The position numbers and the translations under genes are program-made. A stretch of 64,000 nucleotides of DNA, from positions 62,001 to 126,000 of the forward strand of contig NZ_JBHUQE010000006.1 of the NCBI RefSeq assembly GCF_042687825.1, read 5' to 3'. Positions 24,271-34,637 of the stretch are shown piece by piece (position 1 is the stretch's first letter; each line of letters starts with the position of its first letter). This stretch comes from Sedimentitalea sp042687825. GTDB lineage: Bacteria > Pseudomonadota > Alphaproteobacteria > Rhodobacterales > Rhodobacteraceae. The notes beneath the pieces are model-generated. The model saw only the letters and a list, made by a program, of their open reading frames with translations, ran no database searches and was not told the origin of the DNA.

Positions 24271-27044
24271 TGTCCCAGCCTGTCCAGCAAGGCGGGCACG
24301 TGCACCTGGTCGGATTTGTAGTTTCCCGTCAGCACATGCATCACCAGGTTGACGCCAAAGCGAAAGGCCAGTTCCCGTTGCCGTTCGCCGGCAAAACCGC
24401 GTCCCACGGGCAGCATCGGTCGGCTGCTGTCGTCCACCGCCCAGGCGGCGGCCCAGTCATTGCCGCCGATCACCACCGGGGTGACGCCGTCATTGAGGTT
24501 GCGAAATGGCATGCCTTCTATGCGTTCCGCATCCGGCGGCGCCGCTTCGACCCAGATCTCGCGCCCGGTATGGCGGCCGGGAAAATCCTGCAGCAGGTAG
24601 AACGAGCGGGTCAGCACGTGATCGGCGGGCAGCGGATCCAGCGGCGGAATGTCCAGCGGCGCCGCCAGTTGCTGCAGCTTGCGGCCGTTCGGGCTGGCGT
24701 TGCCATATCGGGCGATGTCCGCGTCGCGGGTGTCGAACAGGATCAGCCCGCCCGAGCGCAGATAGGCGTTGAGGCGGGCATAGGCCTCGGCGGACGGCGT
24801 TGGCTGATCCGGTGTGATCGGCCAGTAGAGCAACGGAAAGAACGCCAGTTCACTGCGTTCCAGATCGATGCCCACAGGGGCGGCAGGTTCGATCGAGGTG
24901 CGGAAATACAGTGTATCGGACAATCCGCGCAGCCCGGCCCAGGCAATCCGGTCCACCCGGTCGTTGCCAGTCAGGACATGCGCCAGCGCCAGTTCGCTGG
25001 CGGCGGCAACGACCGTTTCGCCCGTACCGCCGGATTGCTGCGCCCGCAGTGGGGCGGGATGGGACAATCCGGCGATCCCCGCCAGCGCCAGCGCCGCCAC
25101 GGCCCGGCCCGGCCCCAGACGCCCGGACAGGGCGAGCGAGGCGATCACGTCCAGCACCAGCAGGCCGATCGCGAGGCTCAGCAGCAGTCCGCCCAGGGGC
25201 CGCTCGCGGGTGACAGACAGGCCCCCGACCGGGATCCGGCCGGGCCATGTTGCCGGCGTCAATAGGCTGTCCGCGGACAGGAGGTTTCGTGCCAGCCGCC
25301 TGTCATCGCTGGCGTACAGGCCCGGGCGCAGTGACGGCCCGGCCGGGGCGCTGACCAGGTCGGCGCCGTCGACCCCGGGCAGTGTGCCGGCATCGGACAG
25401 GCCGCCGAACCCGTCCATCACCTGGAGCGGCGTCCAGGTGGTGCCCTGCAGGTCGCCGGCTTGCGGTCGCTTGGCCGACGAGGATACCGCCAGCCGTTCC
25501 AGCATTTCGACGAACAGCCCGGACAGCGGCAGGCTGGACCATTCGGCATTGGCGGTGACATGAAACAGCACCACCTGCCCCTGACCCAGCGGTTTGCGGG
25601 TGACCAGCGGCGTGCCGTCCGACAGGGCGGCAATCACCCGGTCTGCCAGCACCGGATCTGGCTGCGCCATCACCTGCGCGCTGACAGTGACGTCGGCGGG
25701 CACGGACAGGCCGAAAAAGGGCGAGCCTTCGGCGAACGGCGCCAGGGCCTTGGGCTCGCCCCAGCTCATCGCGCCGCCGACGCTGCGGCCCCCGGCGCGC
25801 AGGCGGACCGGCATCAGCGGATGTTCTGCGCTGCGGCTGATGCCGCTGGCCGCCAGTCGCGGCCCGGCAAATCGCAGCAACATGCCGCCGGTCTCGATCC
25901 AGGCGGTCAGCGCCGATTCTTCGGCCGCGGACAGGGTGGCGACATCCGCCAGCACCACCACGTCCGGATTGGCGGGCAGCAGGTCCAGCAGCGCACCGTC
26001 CAGCAAATCGGCGGTCGGCACCAGCGCCTGTTTCAGATAGTGCAGCGGCGCCAGCAGCTCGAGTCCCTCGCGATCCTCGCGCCCGGCGATCAGCGCAACC
26101 TCGCGGCGGCGCAGCCCGTCATCGGTCAGGCTGAGCGCGCCTGCTGACCGCTGGCCGCGAATCTCGAAGCGGGTGATGCGGGCCCGCAGTTCCGCCGGCA
26201 GCGACAGGGCCGCCGAGGCGGTGGTTTCACCGATGCCAAACCGGGCCGGCACCTCTGCCAGAACCCGCGTGGTGCCGGCCGGGTCGCTGCCCTGGGCCAG
26301 GATCGTGATCTCGCGCGCCACATTGTCCCGCGAGCGGTGCGCGGTCAGTTGCACCGCGCCGTCCTGAAATGACGCCGGCGCCAGACCCAGAACCGCGGCG
26401 CCGGTCTGAAACACGCGGACGGATCCGCGGCTCTCGAGCGCCGCCAGCAGATCGGCACGGCCCTCATGGTCCAACCCGTCGCTGATCCAGATCGTGTCGA
26501 ACCCGTGCCGGACGGCGTCCAGTTCCTTTTGGGCTGCCGCGACCTGTGTCGGTCCCGGCGACCAGGGGGCGGGCGCCAGTCCCGCCAGACGGCTGCGCCA
26601 GATATTGGCGGCCTGGAATAGTGGCTGTTCGGGTTCGCTCAGACGCAGGATCGACACCGGCCGCCCGGCACGCCCGGCCTCGGACAGGTGCGTGTCGATC
26701 AGGTCGATCCTGTTGGGCCAGCGCGTCGCGCCGGCCCATCCGGCGTCCAGCAGGATCAGCAGCGGCCCGTCCGCGCCGTGCTCGTCCTGTGGGTTCAGGA
26801 CCGGCCCTGCCAGTCCGACGATCACCGCCGCCACGGCCAGCATCCGAAGCAACAACAGCCACCAGGGCGTGCGGTCCGACACGCTTTTGTCGTCGCTGAG
26901 CCCCAGCAGAAGGGCGACGCCGGGGAACCGCCGGCGGACCGGTGCGGGCGGAACGGCCCGCAGCAGGAGCCACAGGACCGGCAGCGCCAGCAGCCCCAGC
27001 AGCAGCCAGGGCGAGGTGAAGCCGATGCCGGCCAGAACTGTCAT
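24267..27044 (-). CDS. BatA-like/DUF4159 membrane protein
   Basis: The protein has 925 residues, from the ATG at 27044. The N-terminus is BatA-like: FTSPWLLLGLLALPVLWLLL, a second helix near 65-80, then a vWA-like region (LLILLDAGWAGA). Another pair of helices lies near residues 620-665. The final 200 residues form a DUF4159 domain (LYFRTSIEP, LERSELAFFPLLYWPI, GGLILFDTRDAD). It is in the membrane with periplasmic vWA and DUF4159 parts. The start overlaps the DUF58 stop by four bases. It probably forms a complex with DUF58 and the downstream protein, driven by the MoxR ATPase. Confidence 0.85.
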   Translation of the reverse strand: MTVLAGIGFTSPWLLLGLLALPVLWLLLRAVPPAPVRRRFPGVALLLGLSDDKSVSDRTPWWLLLLRMLAVAAVIVGLAGPVLNPQDEHGADGPLLILLDAGWAGATRWPNRIDLIDTHLSEAGRAGRPVSILRLSEPEQPLFQAANIWRSRLAGLAPAPWSPGPTQVAAAQKELDAVRHGFDTIWISDGLDHEGRADLLAALESRGSVRVFQTGAAVLGLAPASFQDGAVQLTAHRSRDNVAREITILAQGSDPAGTTRVLAEVPARFGIGETTASAALSLPAELRARITRFEIRGQRSAGALSLTDDGLRRREVALIAGREDREGLELLAPLHYLKQALVPTADLLDGALLDLLPANPDVVVLADVATLSAAEESALTAWIETGGMLLRFAGPRLAASGISRSAEHPLMPVRLRAGGRSVGGAMSWGEPKALAPFAEGSPFFGLSVPADVTVSAQVMAQPDPVLADRVIAALSDGTPLVTRKPLGQGQVVLFHVTANAEWSSLPLSGLFVEMLERLAVSSSAKRPQAGDLQGTTWTPLQVMDGFGGLSDAGTLPGVDGADLVSAPAGPSLRPGLYASDDRRLARNLLSADSLLTPATWPGRIPVGGLSVTRERPLGGLLLSLAIGLLVLDVIASLALSGRLGPGRAVAALALAGIAGLSHPAPLRAQQSGGTGETVVAAASELALAHVLTGNDRVDRIAWAGLRGLSDTLYFRTSIEPAAPVGIDLERSELAFFPLLYWPITPDQPTPSAEAYARLNAYLRSGGLILFDTRDADIARYGNASPNGRKLQQLAAPLDIPPLDPLPADHVLTRSFYLLQDFPGRHTGREIWVEAAPPDAERIEGMPFRNLNDGVTPVVIGGNDWAAAWAVDDSSRPMLPVGRGFAGERQRELAFRFGVNLVMHVLTGNYKSDQVHVPALLDRLGQ

Positions 27045-27915
27045 GGCTGGCTCCGATCCAGCGCCCGGTACAGCCACAGCAATGCCGATTGCACGCTGTC
27101 GCCGGTGTGGTGCAGGCCCAGTTGCCAGCCGGTCAGGCGGCACAGATGCGCCAGCCGCGCCTTGCGATCTGCCAATCGCTGCAGGTAACGGTCCCGCAGG
27201 TCATCGGCCTTGAGCGTCTCGTGGGTCAGCGTGCCGCCGACGCTGTCGAAAATGGTGCGGCCGCGAAAGGGAAACAGTTCTTCGCTGGGGTCCAGAATCT
27301 GCAGCAGCACCCCGCGTACGCCGCGATCGGCGGCCTTGGTCAAGGCCTGTTCCACCTCGACCACATCGCCCAGAAAATCCGAGAGGAACAGCGCCCGCGC
27401 ATGCGGGATCATTGCCCGGTGTTCCGGTGCCGCGTAGTCCCTGGCGTCATCCTCGGCAAAGGCGGCGGCCAGTCGCAGGATCTGGGCATTGCCGCGCCTT
27501 GGGGGCAGGTCGGTGCCGCATAGTCCGACCCGTTCGCCGCCCCGTGCCAACAGGATCGCCACGGCCAGCGCCAACAATCGGGCGCGATCGATCTTGGGCG
27601 GCAGGTGATCGCCCGAGGCAAAGCGCATCGACGCGCCCTGATCGACCCACAGCATCACCGATTGCGCGATCTGCCATTCCCGCTCGCGCACGAATTGCTG
27701 ATCACCCCGGGCCGACCGCCGGTGATCAATCAAACGTTTGCTGTCCCCCATCTGTGCCGGGCGGTATTGCCAGAAATCGTCGCCCAGACCTGCGCGCCGC
27801 CGCCCGTGCTCGCCCAGCAGAACCGTGCCGGCCAGTTGCTCGGCGCGTGCCAGCAGCGGCGGCAGGCGGCTGGCTTCGGCCTCGGAACGTTCCCGCAAGG
27901 TGAGGGCGGCGGGTG

Positions 27916-27919
<4 letters not shown>
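27041..27919 (-). CDS. DUF58 domain-containing protein
   Basis: The protein has 292 residues, starting at GTG 27919, which overlaps the moxR stop (GTGA). DUF58 landmarks are RRRAGLGDDFWQYRPAQMGD and RLIDHRRSARGDQQFVRERE, followed by the vWA-like strand VMLWVDQGASM. The MIDAS-like DxSxS is DQGAS, so the middle Ser is Gly. It is cytoplasmic or membrane-associated. DUF58 proteins are regularly paired with MoxR ATPases, which are thought to remodel vWA partners or insert cofactors. Confidence 0.88.
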
Positions 27920-28923
<1,004 letters not shown>

Positions 28924-28979
28924 GACATTCCCTTCAGGTGGCTTATAGTTCGACAGTAAGTGTATTCTGCGCAGAGGAA

Positions 28980-29573
28980 ATGACAAAAACAATGAACGGA
29001 CAAAAAGCTGTTACCCCGTCGGCCGAAGGCATCGCCGCGTCGGTTCGGGCGACCAAGGGGCGGGGCCTGCCGCCGGTCCACCTGTGGAATCCGCCCTTTT
29101 GCGGCGATCTGGACATGCGCATCGCCCGCGACGGCACCTGGTTTTATCTGGGCACGCCGATCGGGCGTTTCGAGCTGGTTCGGCTGTTTTCCTCGATCCT
29201 GAAACGCGAGGACGGCAAGTACTTTCTGGTGACGCCGGTGGAAAAGGTCGGGATCGTCGTGGACGACGCGCCCTTTGTCGCCGTGGATTTCGAGCGTCAG
29301 GGTGCGGGCCGCGAACAGGTGCTGACGTTCACCACCCATGTCGGCGACACCGCCACGGCCGGTCCCGAACATCCGATCCGCGTCAGCCGCGTCCCCGACA
29401 CCGGCGAACCTTCGCCCTATGTTCTGATCCGCGCCGACCTCGAGGCGCTGATCGACCGCAAGAGCTTTTACCGGCTGGTCGAGCTGGGCGCGCATCACGA
29501 CGACTGGTTCGGCCTGTGGTCGCAAGGCCAGTTCTTTCCGATCATCCCCTCGCAGGAACTGGCGAATATCTGA
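28980..29573 (+). CDS. DUF1285 domain-containing protein
   Basis: About 197 residues. Two starts, ATG 28980 and ATG 28992, flank poorly spaced ribosome sites (AGAGGA at 28973), so the exact start is uncertain. The family pattern GRGLPPVHLWNPPFCGDLDMRIARDGTWFY and the segment KREDGKYFLVTPVEKVGI are clear. The function is unknown. It is divergent from the MoxR operon, with a 56-base shared promoter region. It is usually encoded near moxR genes, so it may belong to the same pathway. Confidence 0.85.
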   Translation: MTKTMNGQKAVTPSAEGIAASVRATKGRGLPPVHLWNPPFCGDLDMRIARDGTWFYLGTPIGRFELVRLFSSILKREDGKYFLVTPVEKVGIVVDDAPFVAVDFERQGAGREQVLTFTTHVGDTATAGPEHPIRVSRVPDTGEPSPYVLIRADLEALIDRKSFYRLVELGAHHDDWFGLWSQGQFFPIIPSQELANI

Positions 29574-29764
29574 ACCGCGATCACGGTCTGCCACGTGCCG
29601 CAGGCTGCGGCCCAGCAGCGTCATCCCGCGGGCTCGAATGGCGTTGCATCGGCGATGAAAATTCAACCGAGACGCGAAATTCCGCCGATTTGCGGGCCTC
29701 GCTCTCTTGGCAGGCCGCGGCGGCGCAGGCTAAAGAGGCGGCGCATTTGTTTAGTGAGTCCTCT

Positions 29765-30517
29765 ATGCCCCGATTTGCCGCCAATCTCTCGTTGATGTTT
29801 GCCGAATTGCCCTATCTCGACCGGTTCGACGCGGCTGCGGCCGCAGGGTTTGAGGCGGTCGAAATTCTGTTTCCCTATGACATCCCGGCCAAGGAAACCC
29901 AGCGGGCCTTGCTGCGCAACGGCCAGACGCTGGTGCTGATCAACGCGCCGCCGCCGAATTATACCGGCGGCGATCCCGGATATGCCGCCATTCCCGGCGG
30001 CGAGGGCCGGTTCCAGCACGACATCCGCCGCGTGCTGCGCTACGCTGAGCAGCTGAAACCCCGGCTGATCCACGTGATGGCGGGACACACGGCGGCGGCC
30101 GGGGCGCAGGAAACCTTTGTGCGCAATCTGCAATGGGCGGCCGATCAGGCCCCGGAACAGCTTTTTACGATTGAACCGCTCAACCCAGGCGACCAGCCGG
30201 GGTATTTCCTGAACGATTTCGGGTTGGCTGCCGAGGTTCTGGACGCCGTGGCGCGCGCGAATGTCGGGCTGCAGTTCGACAGCTATCATGCCCATCTTAT
30301 TCACGGCGATGCCGCGCGGGTCTGGCGCGATCATGGCGCCCGTGCGGTGCATGTTCAGGTCGGCAATCCGCCCGACCGCAGCGAGCCGAAACCCGGAGCG
30401 ATCGACTTTTCGGCCCTGTTCGCCGAAATCGACGCCAGCGACTATGACGGCTGGGTCAGTGGCGAATACACCCCATCGACGGGGCGCACCGCCGACAGTC
30501 TGAAATGGATGACATGA
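29765..30517 (+). CDS. hyi: Hydroxypyruvate isomerase
   Basis: The protein has 250 residues, a TIM barrel of the sugar phosphate isomerase/AP endonuclease superfamily. Starting MPRFAANLSLMFAELPYLDRF, it has the metal-site Glu in LFTIEPLN, the QFDSYHAHL segment, VHVQVGNPPDR and VSGEYTPS near the end. It interconverts hydroxypyruvate and tartronate semialdehyde in glyoxylate or glycerate metabolism. The 191-base gap before it shows no other gene. Confidence 0.88.
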   Translation: MPRFAANLSLMFAELPYLDRFDAAAAAGFEAVEILFPYDIPAKETQRALLRNGQTLVLINAPPPNYTGGDPGYAAIPGGEGRFQHDIRRVLRYAEQLKPRLIHVMAGHTAAAGAQETFVRNLQWAADQAPEQLFTIEPLNPGDQPGYFLNDFGLAAEVLDAVARANVGLQFDSYHAHLIHGDAARVWRDHGARAVHVQVGNPPDRSEPKPGAIDFSALFAEIDASDYDGWVSGEYTPSTGRTADSLKWMT

Positions 30518-30592
30518 TACCGCAGAGCGGGGCTCTGGACTATTTATTCAGAAAATGGCATGTGAATGCGGCTTGCTGAAGGAGACCTGCCG

Positions 30593-30823
30593 ATGATTCC
30601 CGCCCGTTTCGCGCCGATCCTGTTCGGTTTCATCCTGTCCGGCCTGATGTCCTGTATCGTTTCGGGCATCGCCACCCTGCGCGCGCTGGGTGCGGGCGAG
30701 GGGTTTGTCGCGGCCTGGATGGGATCCTGGAGTTTCAGCTGGGCGGTGGCGTTTCCTGTCATTCTGGCCGTGGCGCCGGTGACCCGGCGCATGGTTGCGA
30801 TGCTGGTGCGGGCCGACACCTGA
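30593..30823 (+). CDS. DUF2798 family membrane protein
   Basis: The protein has 76 residues, with AAGGAG 8 bases before the ATG at 30593. Two hydrophobic helices are visible (FAPILFGFILSGLMSCIVSGIA and FVAAWMGSWSFSWAVAFPVIL), the typical layout of DUF2798, a small inner-membrane family of unknown function. It ends 28 bases before the stop of the convergent rarD. Confidence 0.8.
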   Translation: MIPARFAPILFGFILSGLMSCIVSGIATLRALGAGEGFVAAWMGSWSFSWAVAFPVILAVAPVTRRMVAMLVRADT

Positions 30824-30850
30824 CGCGTGGGCCGCGATAACCGGTAACTG

Positions 30851-31771
30851 CTATTGCGGCCGCGGCGGGGCCACACCGCGCCGGGCGCTGCGTGCCTGGC
30901 GCACCAATGTTGTCGAGTAGATCAGCAAGGCCAGCCAGATCATCGGAAAGGCGATCCGCCGTGCGCCGGAAAATTCTTCGCCGAACACGAAGACTGCTGT
31001 CAGAAAGATCATCGTCGGTGTGATGTATTGCAGGATGCCGATGGTGGACAGGCGCAGCAGCTTGGCACCGTTGGCATAGATCATCAGCGGCGCAGCGGTG
31101 ATCACCCCACAGCCCAGCAATAGCCAGGTATCGACCGGGTTTCCGGCCCACAGATGGTTCCGACCGGTGCCGACCAGCCAGGCGACATAGCCCAGCGCCA
31201 AAGGTGTCAGCAGCAACACCTCGAGCATAAAGCCCTGATTTGGTCCGATGGGCAGCCATTTCTTGAAAAACGCATAGAGGCCCCAGGAAAAGGTCAGCCC
31301 AATGGCCACCATCGGTACGCGCCCAGCCTCAACGGTCAGCAGGACGACGGCCGCCGCGGCCAGCAGAATCGCGGCGATCTGCGCCGGGCCGAGCCGCTCG
31401 CGCAGGACCACGGCGCCCAGCAGGACGCTGAACAGCGGGTTGATGTAATAGCCCAGCGCCGCGTCCAGGGCCTGGTCCGCCGAGATCGACCAGACATAGA
31501 TGCCCCAGTTCACGGTCACCAGAGCCGCCGTCACGGCGGCCATGGCCAGGGTGCGCGGCGATGTCAGGGCCTGGCGCAGATCGCCGGTGCGCCCGATCAG
31601 CACCAGGACCAGACCGGCCACGGGGACAGACCAGAGGATACGATGGGCAATGACTTCGGCAGGCGAGATATGCGCCAACGCCTTCATATACAGTGGCAAG
31701 AGTCCCCAGAGTACATAGGCCGAAACCGCAAAGGCAAAGCCGCGGCTGCTGTCCTGATTATCTGGCATCAT
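30851..31771 (-). CDS. rarD: RarD-like EamA family transporter
   Basis: The protein has 306 residues, with about ten transmembrane helices in two EamA repeats. The N-terminal AVSAYVLWGLLPLYMKAL and the ISPAEVIAHRILWSVP motif are typical of RarD. GGAGG stands 5 bases before the ATG at 31771; a second ATG follows. It is a predicted drug/metabolite-type exporter at the inner membrane; the substrate is unknown (the rarD name comes from chloramphenicol sensitivity in Pseudomonas). Confidence 0.88.
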   Translation of the reverse strand: MMPDNQDSSRGFAFAVSAYVLWGLLPLYMKALAHISPAEVIAHRILWSVPVAGLVLVLIGRTGDLRQALTSPRTLAMAAVTAALVTVNWGIYVWSISADQALDAALGYYINPLFSVLLGAVVLRERLGPAQIAAILLAAAAVVLLTVEAGRVPMVAIGLTFSWGLYAFFKKWLPIGPNQGFMLEVLLLTPLALGYVAWLVGTGRNHLWAGNPVDTWLLLGCGVITAAPLMIYANGAKLLRLSTIGILQYITPTMIFLTAVFVFGEEFSGARRIAFPMIWLALLIYSTTLVRQARSARRGVAPPRPQ

Positions 31772-31962
31772 GCTCACCTCCGATGGCCCGCCGCGCGCGG
31801 GATATCTCGCAGGTATATGATTGCTGTGTTAAGAACCATGGTCAAATTGCGACCGAAACTGACGGTAATCGACGACCGTGCAGCCACCATCGCAGAAACC
31901 GGTTCTGCCAGTACTCCGTTCCAGCCCGTTTTCGGTGCCGTGGTCCGGCGGGCGGGGTCGCG

Positions 31963-32280
31963 CTACATCAGTTCATCTTCGGCGTCGGTAGCGGAAATGC
32001 CCAATGCATCCAGCCCGTTTTCCAGATGGTCCGACATGTGCGGCGTCCCCAGCACGTAATCGGCACAGGGGGTCGATGCCTCTGCCTTGGCGGTGGCAAT
32101 GGCTTCGGCCAGATCGTCGACATCGAAACTTTCGCGCCCGATCCACATGATCGCCACCAGCTCGGCCTGTTCGTCTTCGCTCATGCGGTCGATAAAGCCC
32201 CGCAACTCGCCCTCGGCCCGGTGCAATTCACGCCCCATCAGAACGACTTGCGCCACTTTGCGTGGGGAAATCTCCAACAT
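31963..32280 (-). CDS. DUF3775 domain-containing protein
   Basis: The protein has 105 residues, acidic and largely helical, with no membrane segment. The pattern MLEISPRKVAQVVL and a central DRMSEDEQAELVAIMWIGRESF match DUF3775. The function is unknown. The 191 bases between it and rarD contain no gene I can see; upstream, 187 bases separate it from the divergent panE-like gene. Confidence 0.8.
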   Translation of the reverse strand: MLEISPRKVAQVVLMGRELHRAEGELRGFIDRMSEDEQAELVAIMWIGRESFDVDDLAEAIATAKAEASTPCADYVLGTPHMSDHLENGLDALGISATDAEDELM

Positions 32281-32467
32281 TACGTATTCCTCCTGTTCGC
32301 GGTCCCTTGTCCGTATGTGATACCCCAGCCACGCCTGCCGTCCTTGATCTTGCGCAAACCGGTCGTCCGCCGGGGCGGTTGCTGCGAAACCATGCCATTG
32401 AAGCCAAGTCCCGGGCTCTTATACTGATTTGGCGCGCGACCGGTGCGCGCACCAAGGAGGGACGGAC

Positions 32468-33388
32468 ATGAAGATTGCGACCATGGCAACAGGGGGGATC
32501 GGCGGATTTCTGGCGGTGCGGCTGACTCAGGCCGGACATCAGGTCGCCGCCATTGCGCGCGGTGATCATCTGCGGGCCATCGCCGAGAACGGCCTGACCC
32601 TGGAGCATGGCACGGGCGTCGACACGGTGACCCCCTGGATTGCCACGGATGATCCTGCCGAGGTGGGCGAGGTGGACGCCATCATATTCGGCGTCAAGGG
32701 CGATGCACTGGAATCGGCGGCAAAAGCCTGTCTGCCGATGATTGGCGAGGACACGGTCGTTGTGCCTTTTCTGAACGGGGTCGAGGCCAGCGAGCGGCTG
32801 ATGCAGATCCTGCCGGCGCATTGCGTCGCAAACGGCATGGCCCAGATCTCGACCACGATCGCCGCGCCGGGCGTCGTCCGGCAGGTCGGTGATTTCAGCC
32901 GGTTTGTTTTTGCCGAACGCGACAGCCAACCTTCGGCACGCATCGATGCGTTGCGGGCGGCGATCAAGGGCGCCGGTGCATCGGCCCCGGCGACCAACGA
33001 TATCGACCGCGATCTGTGGATGAAGTTCGTTCTGTTCTCGGCGGTGTCCGGTGTCACGGCCGCCGGGCGCTGTACCATAGGCGATATTCTCGATCATCCG
33101 CCACTGGCCGATCTGATGCGGGCGGTGATTGCCGAGACCGCCGCGATCGGACGGGCCCGGGGCATTTCCCTGCCGATGACCGCCGAAGCGGACACCTGGA
33201 ACCTGGTTCAGGGCCTGCCGCGCGCGATGCGGGCCTCGACCGCGATCGACCTGGAAGAAGGCCGCCCGCTTGAAATCGAGTGGATTTCCGGCGCCGCCAG
33301 GCGTCTTGCGGCACAGATGGATGTCCCGGCGCCGATCAACTCGGCCCTGTATGCGCTGTTGCTGCCGCACAAGACGGGCCACGGCTAG
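32468..33388 (+). CDS. Ketopantoate reductase family 2-dehydropantoate 2-reductase
   Basis: The protein has 306 residues with AAGGAGG before the ATG at 32468. The N-terminal NAD(P) fold starts MKIATMATGGIGGFLAVRL. Note TGGIGG where GAGAIG is more common. The family segments VPFLNGVEA and, in the C-terminal helical domain, DLWMKFVLFSAVSGVTA and the final AALYALLLPHK-like end are present. It would reduce ketopantoate to pantoate or act on a related 2-oxo acid; many genomes carry several paralogues, so the pantothenate role is not certain. Confidence 0.85.
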   Translation: MKIATMATGGIGGFLAVRLTQAGHQVAAIARGDHLRAIAENGLTLEHGTGVDTVTPWIATDDPAEVGEVDAIIFGVKGDALESAAKACLPMIGEDTVVVPFLNGVEASERLMQILPAHCVANGMAQISTTIAAPGVVRQVGDFSRFVFAERDSQPSARIDALRAAIKGAGASAPATNDIDRDLWMKFVLFSAVSGVTAAGRCTIGDILDHPPLADLMRAVIAETAAIGRARGISLPMTAEADTWNLVQGLPRAMRASTAIDLEEGRPLEIEWISGAARRLAAQMDVPAPINSALYALLLPHKTGHG

Positions 33389-33398
33389 AGGCCGGTTT

Positions 33399-34637
33399 TC
33401 AGGGATCGGATTTGCCCAGAGGCACCACGTTGGACGCCTCCTGTTCGGCGATCTCCTCGAAATCGAAATTGTCCAGCCGCTGCGCCCGACGTCCGGCTTT
33501 TTCGGCGCTGATGCGAATCTCGGAGATATCCTTGGCCGCCTGACCGAAATGCCGGTCCAGATTATTCACCCGGTCGCCCAGCCGGTCGACATCCTTGTGC
33601 AGCAGGCCCAGCTCGCGGCGGATTGCGCCGGCCTGTTCGCGCATGCGCGCATCTTTCAGGATTGCGCGCATCGTGTTCAGCGTCGCCATGCAGGTGGTCG
33701 GCGACACGATCCAGACCCGCGCGGCAAAGCCGTCGCGCACCAGTTCCGCAAAATTCGCGTGCAGCTCGGCATAGACCGCTTCGGAAGGCAGGAACATCAG
33801 CGCGCCATCGGCGGTTTCGCCCTCGACGATGTAACGGTCTGAAATCGCCTTGATATGGGCGCGCACGGCGGTGCGCATCATCCTGGCGGCCTCGGTTGTC
33901 TGGGCCGGGGTTTCGGCGCGGCGCAGCGCCTCATAGGCCTCTAGCGGGAATTTGCTGTCGATGACGATGGGGCCTGGCGGATTGGGCAGGCGGATCAGAC
34001 AATCGGCGCGCTTGCCGTTGCTCAGCGTCGCCTGCAATTGATAGCTGTCCTTGGGCAGCGCCTTGGACACGATGTCGTTCAACTGAATTTCGCCAAAGGC
34101 GCCACGCGTCTGCTTGTTGCTCAGGATGTCCTGCAGGGACAGCACATCGCCCGACAATTTGGTGATGTTGTCCTGTGCCTTGTCGATGGTGGCCAGACGC
34201 TCCTGTAGCTGGGTCAGCGAGGTTGCGGTCTGTTTGCTGCTGCCATGCAGGGTTTCGCGCATACGCTCCTGCATCTCGGTCAGGGCGCGGTTCTGGCGCA
34301 TCATGTTGTCGGCCAGCCGGTCGTTCAGGTTCTGCTGCACATCCGACAGCCGGGTTTCCACGGTCTGTACCATCTGCACCTGGGCATTGGCCTGGGCATC
34401 GGAGACATGTTGCAACCCGCCGCGCAGCTGTTCCTGCCCCATGCCCAACTGCTGCACATGCTGCCCCAGCACCGCCATTTGCTGCGCAAGAGGTTCGGTC
34501 AGGCGGGCCGAGCGTGCCGCAGCGCGTGCGGCCAGAACCAGAAGGACCAGCACCAGCAGGATCAGCGTCGCCGCCCCCACCGCGCCCAGCACAAGCGGGT
34601 CGTTTGGCGCATAGCTTATACCGCCGATCTCGATCAT
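33399..34637 (-). CDS. rmuC: RmuC family DNA recombination protein
   Basis: The protein has 412 residues. An N-terminal transmembrane helix (about 15-38) is followed by a long coiled coil (about 50-200), then the nuclease-like core with RGAFGEIQLNDIVSKALP, DCLIRLPNPPGPIVIDSKFPLEAYE and VWIVSPTTCMATLNTM. RmuC limits recombination at inverted repeats. Its ATG overlaps the mutL stop by four bases, so both are translationally coupled. Confidence 0.93.
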   Translation of the reverse strand: MIEIGGISYAPNDPLVLGAVGAATLILLVLVLLVLAARAAARSARLTEPLAQQMAVLGQHVQQLGMGQEQLRGGLQHVSDAQANAQVQMVQTVETRLSDVQQNLNDRLADNMMRQNRALTEMQERMRETLHGSSKQTATSLTQLQERLATIDKAQDNITKLSGDVLSLQDILSNKQTRGAFGEIQLNDIVSKALPKDSYQLQATLSNGKRADCLIRLPNPPGPIVIDSKFPLEAYEALRRAETPAQTTEAARMMRTAVRAHIKAISDRYIVEGETADGALMFLPSEAVYAELHANFAELVRDGFAARVWIVSPTTCMATLNTMRAILKDARMREQAGAIRRELGLLHKDVDRLGDRVNNLDRHFGQAAKDISEIRISAEKAGRRAQRLDNFDFEEIAEQEASNVVPLGKSDP